Shown here: one piece after another, positions 4,785 through 5,165 of the stretch
Position numbering within the stretch: position 1 is the first letter of the stretch
How the letters are laid out: each line of letters begins with the position of its first letter
Assembly (NCBI GenBank): GCA_964370185.1
Contig: CAYJIJ010000107.1
Coordinates: 1-5,165, forward strand
Source of the DNA: CAYJEQ01 sp964370185
GTDB lineage: Bacteria > Bacillota > Clostridia > Oscillospirales > Ruminococcaceae
DNA length: 5,165 bases
Direction of reading: 5' to 3'
Notes under the pieces: generated by a model
Told to the model about the DNA's origin: nothing
The model's input: only the letters and a program-made list of their open reading frames with translations
Database searches by the model: none
Made by a program: the position numbers and the translations under genes

Positions 4785-4949
4785 CGATTTTTTTCAAAAA
4801 ATCGTGGGGCATGGGGCAAAGCCCCATAAATAGAAAGGCGAAGCCGAGAAATAGAATGTAGCAAATTTTGCGAAGCAAAAGAGAGGAGATTATGCAGAAT
4901 TTTAAATGCTGTGGGAAATCCCATTGTAGGGGCATGGCTTGCCGTGCCC
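4785..4949. repeat. Chain of six tight-loop hairpins, probable dispersed intergenic repeat element
   Basis: Six consecutive inverted repeats with loops of 2-4 bases are seen: CGATTTTTT/AAAAAATCG (4785-4804), ATGGGGC-AAA-GCCCCAT (4811-4827), GGC-GAA-GCC (4837-4845), TTTTGC-GAA-GCAAAA (4866-4880), TGGGA-AA-TCCCA (4912-4923) and GGGCATGG-CTTG-CCGTGCCC (4930-4949, one G-T pair). No convincing gene overlaps them: the minus-strand open frames at 4691-4962 translate the inverted repeats, run across the terminator and lack a domain. The pattern resembles repeats scattered between genes in clostridial genomes, often mis-called as small proteins. That family assignment is from memory and not verified. 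Confidence 0.5.
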
Positions 4950-5165
4950 GAGGATTACACATAGTCTAAAATCAACTCAATATATTATTCGATACCGTAG
5001 ATATATTAACGGGCTTTTCCCTACCACCACCCGATTTTTTGCAAAAAAACTGTCAAACTTTTATTTGTGTCAAATAGACAATATAAATAATCCTATGTAA
5101 TATTTATATGATAAACATAAAATAAACCTCACAAAATCCTCATATAAATAGCTTTATGATTTACT
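4950..5165. other. Non-coding AT-rich right edge, possible upstream region of a gene beyond the window
   Basis: No gene is supported here. Visible elements are an AATATAT/ATATATT dyad (4979-4985/5001-5007), a weak CGGG...CCCG hairpin followed by ATTTTTT (5010-5040), two TGTCAAA copies 17 bp apart (5051 and 5068), and TGTC-AAATA-GACA (5068-5080). A low-quality plus-strand promoter match, TAGACA (5075-5080), 17 bp, TAATAT (5098-5103), overlaps the last dyad, so the dyad could be an operator for a gene starting to the right. Confidence 0.3.

Noticed and set aside
4691..4962. Two overlapping minus-strand open frames of 60-77 codons
   Set aside because: They lack ribosome binding sites and domains, the longer one runs across the operon terminator, and their sequence is explained by the chain of hairpins.
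4892..4969. A 25-codon Cys-rich open frame (MQNFKCCGKSHCRGMACRAR...) preceded by GAGGAG
   Set aside because: The ribosome binding site is only 3 bases from the ATG and the frame is made of the two inverted repeats at 4912-4949. It is more likely repeat DNA than a peptide gene.

Overview
The window looks like chromosomal DNA from a low-to-moderate GC Firmicute, most likely a gut-type clostridium near the Oscillospiraceae/Ruminococcaceae. This is an inference. It rests on strong GGAGG ribosome binding sites, consensus TTGACA/TATAAT promoters, lipoproteins with Ser/Glu/Pro/Ala-rich linkers after the lipid-modified Cys, a clostridial form of the zinc-binding lipoprotein, and AT-rich spacers with many small hairpins.

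Left half (1-1890, minus strand): a zinc-uptake operon read right to left. A Fur-family regulator (zur-like, 1420-1821) comes first, then a ZnuA-like zinc-binding lipoprotein (259-1389) with eight tandem Glu-Asp-Glu-His-Ala-His repeats, then the first 23 codons of a ZnuC-like ATPase cut by the window edge (1-69). The regulator has a near-perfect sigma-A promoter. A 15-bp 7-1-7 dyad lies just after the predicted transcription start, where a Fur-type repressor would be expected to sit, so the operon is probably autoregulated by zinc. The 189-bp gap between znuA and znuC holds several hairpins and reads best as a structured RNA on the plus strand, ending in a plus-strand terminator.

Centre (1822-2129): a 308-bp divergent control region. 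It holds the two back-to-back promoters and, ahead of the right-hand promoter, two copies of a dyad-containing motif 62 bp apart with an ARG-box-like sequence between them.

Right half (2130-4741, plus strand): a complete polar amino-acid ABC importer. It consists of a family 3 binding lipoprotein (2130-2987), a permease (3162-3941) and an ATPase (3931-4674) whose start overlaps the permease end by 11 bases. A very strong hairpin without a U-tract, plus a second hairpin, separate the binding protein from the permease. This fits higher expression of the binding protein. A canonical terminator closes the operon at 4697-4741.

Right edge (4742-5165): no convincing gene. It holds a chain of short tight-loop hairpins typical of dispersed intergenic repeats, then AT-rich DNA with TGTCAAA repeats and a possible promoter for a gene beyond the window.

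The genes are ordinary transport families. The less ordinary signals are in the His repeat, the control region and the intergenic RNA structures. I found no evidence of a wholly new multi-gene system here.
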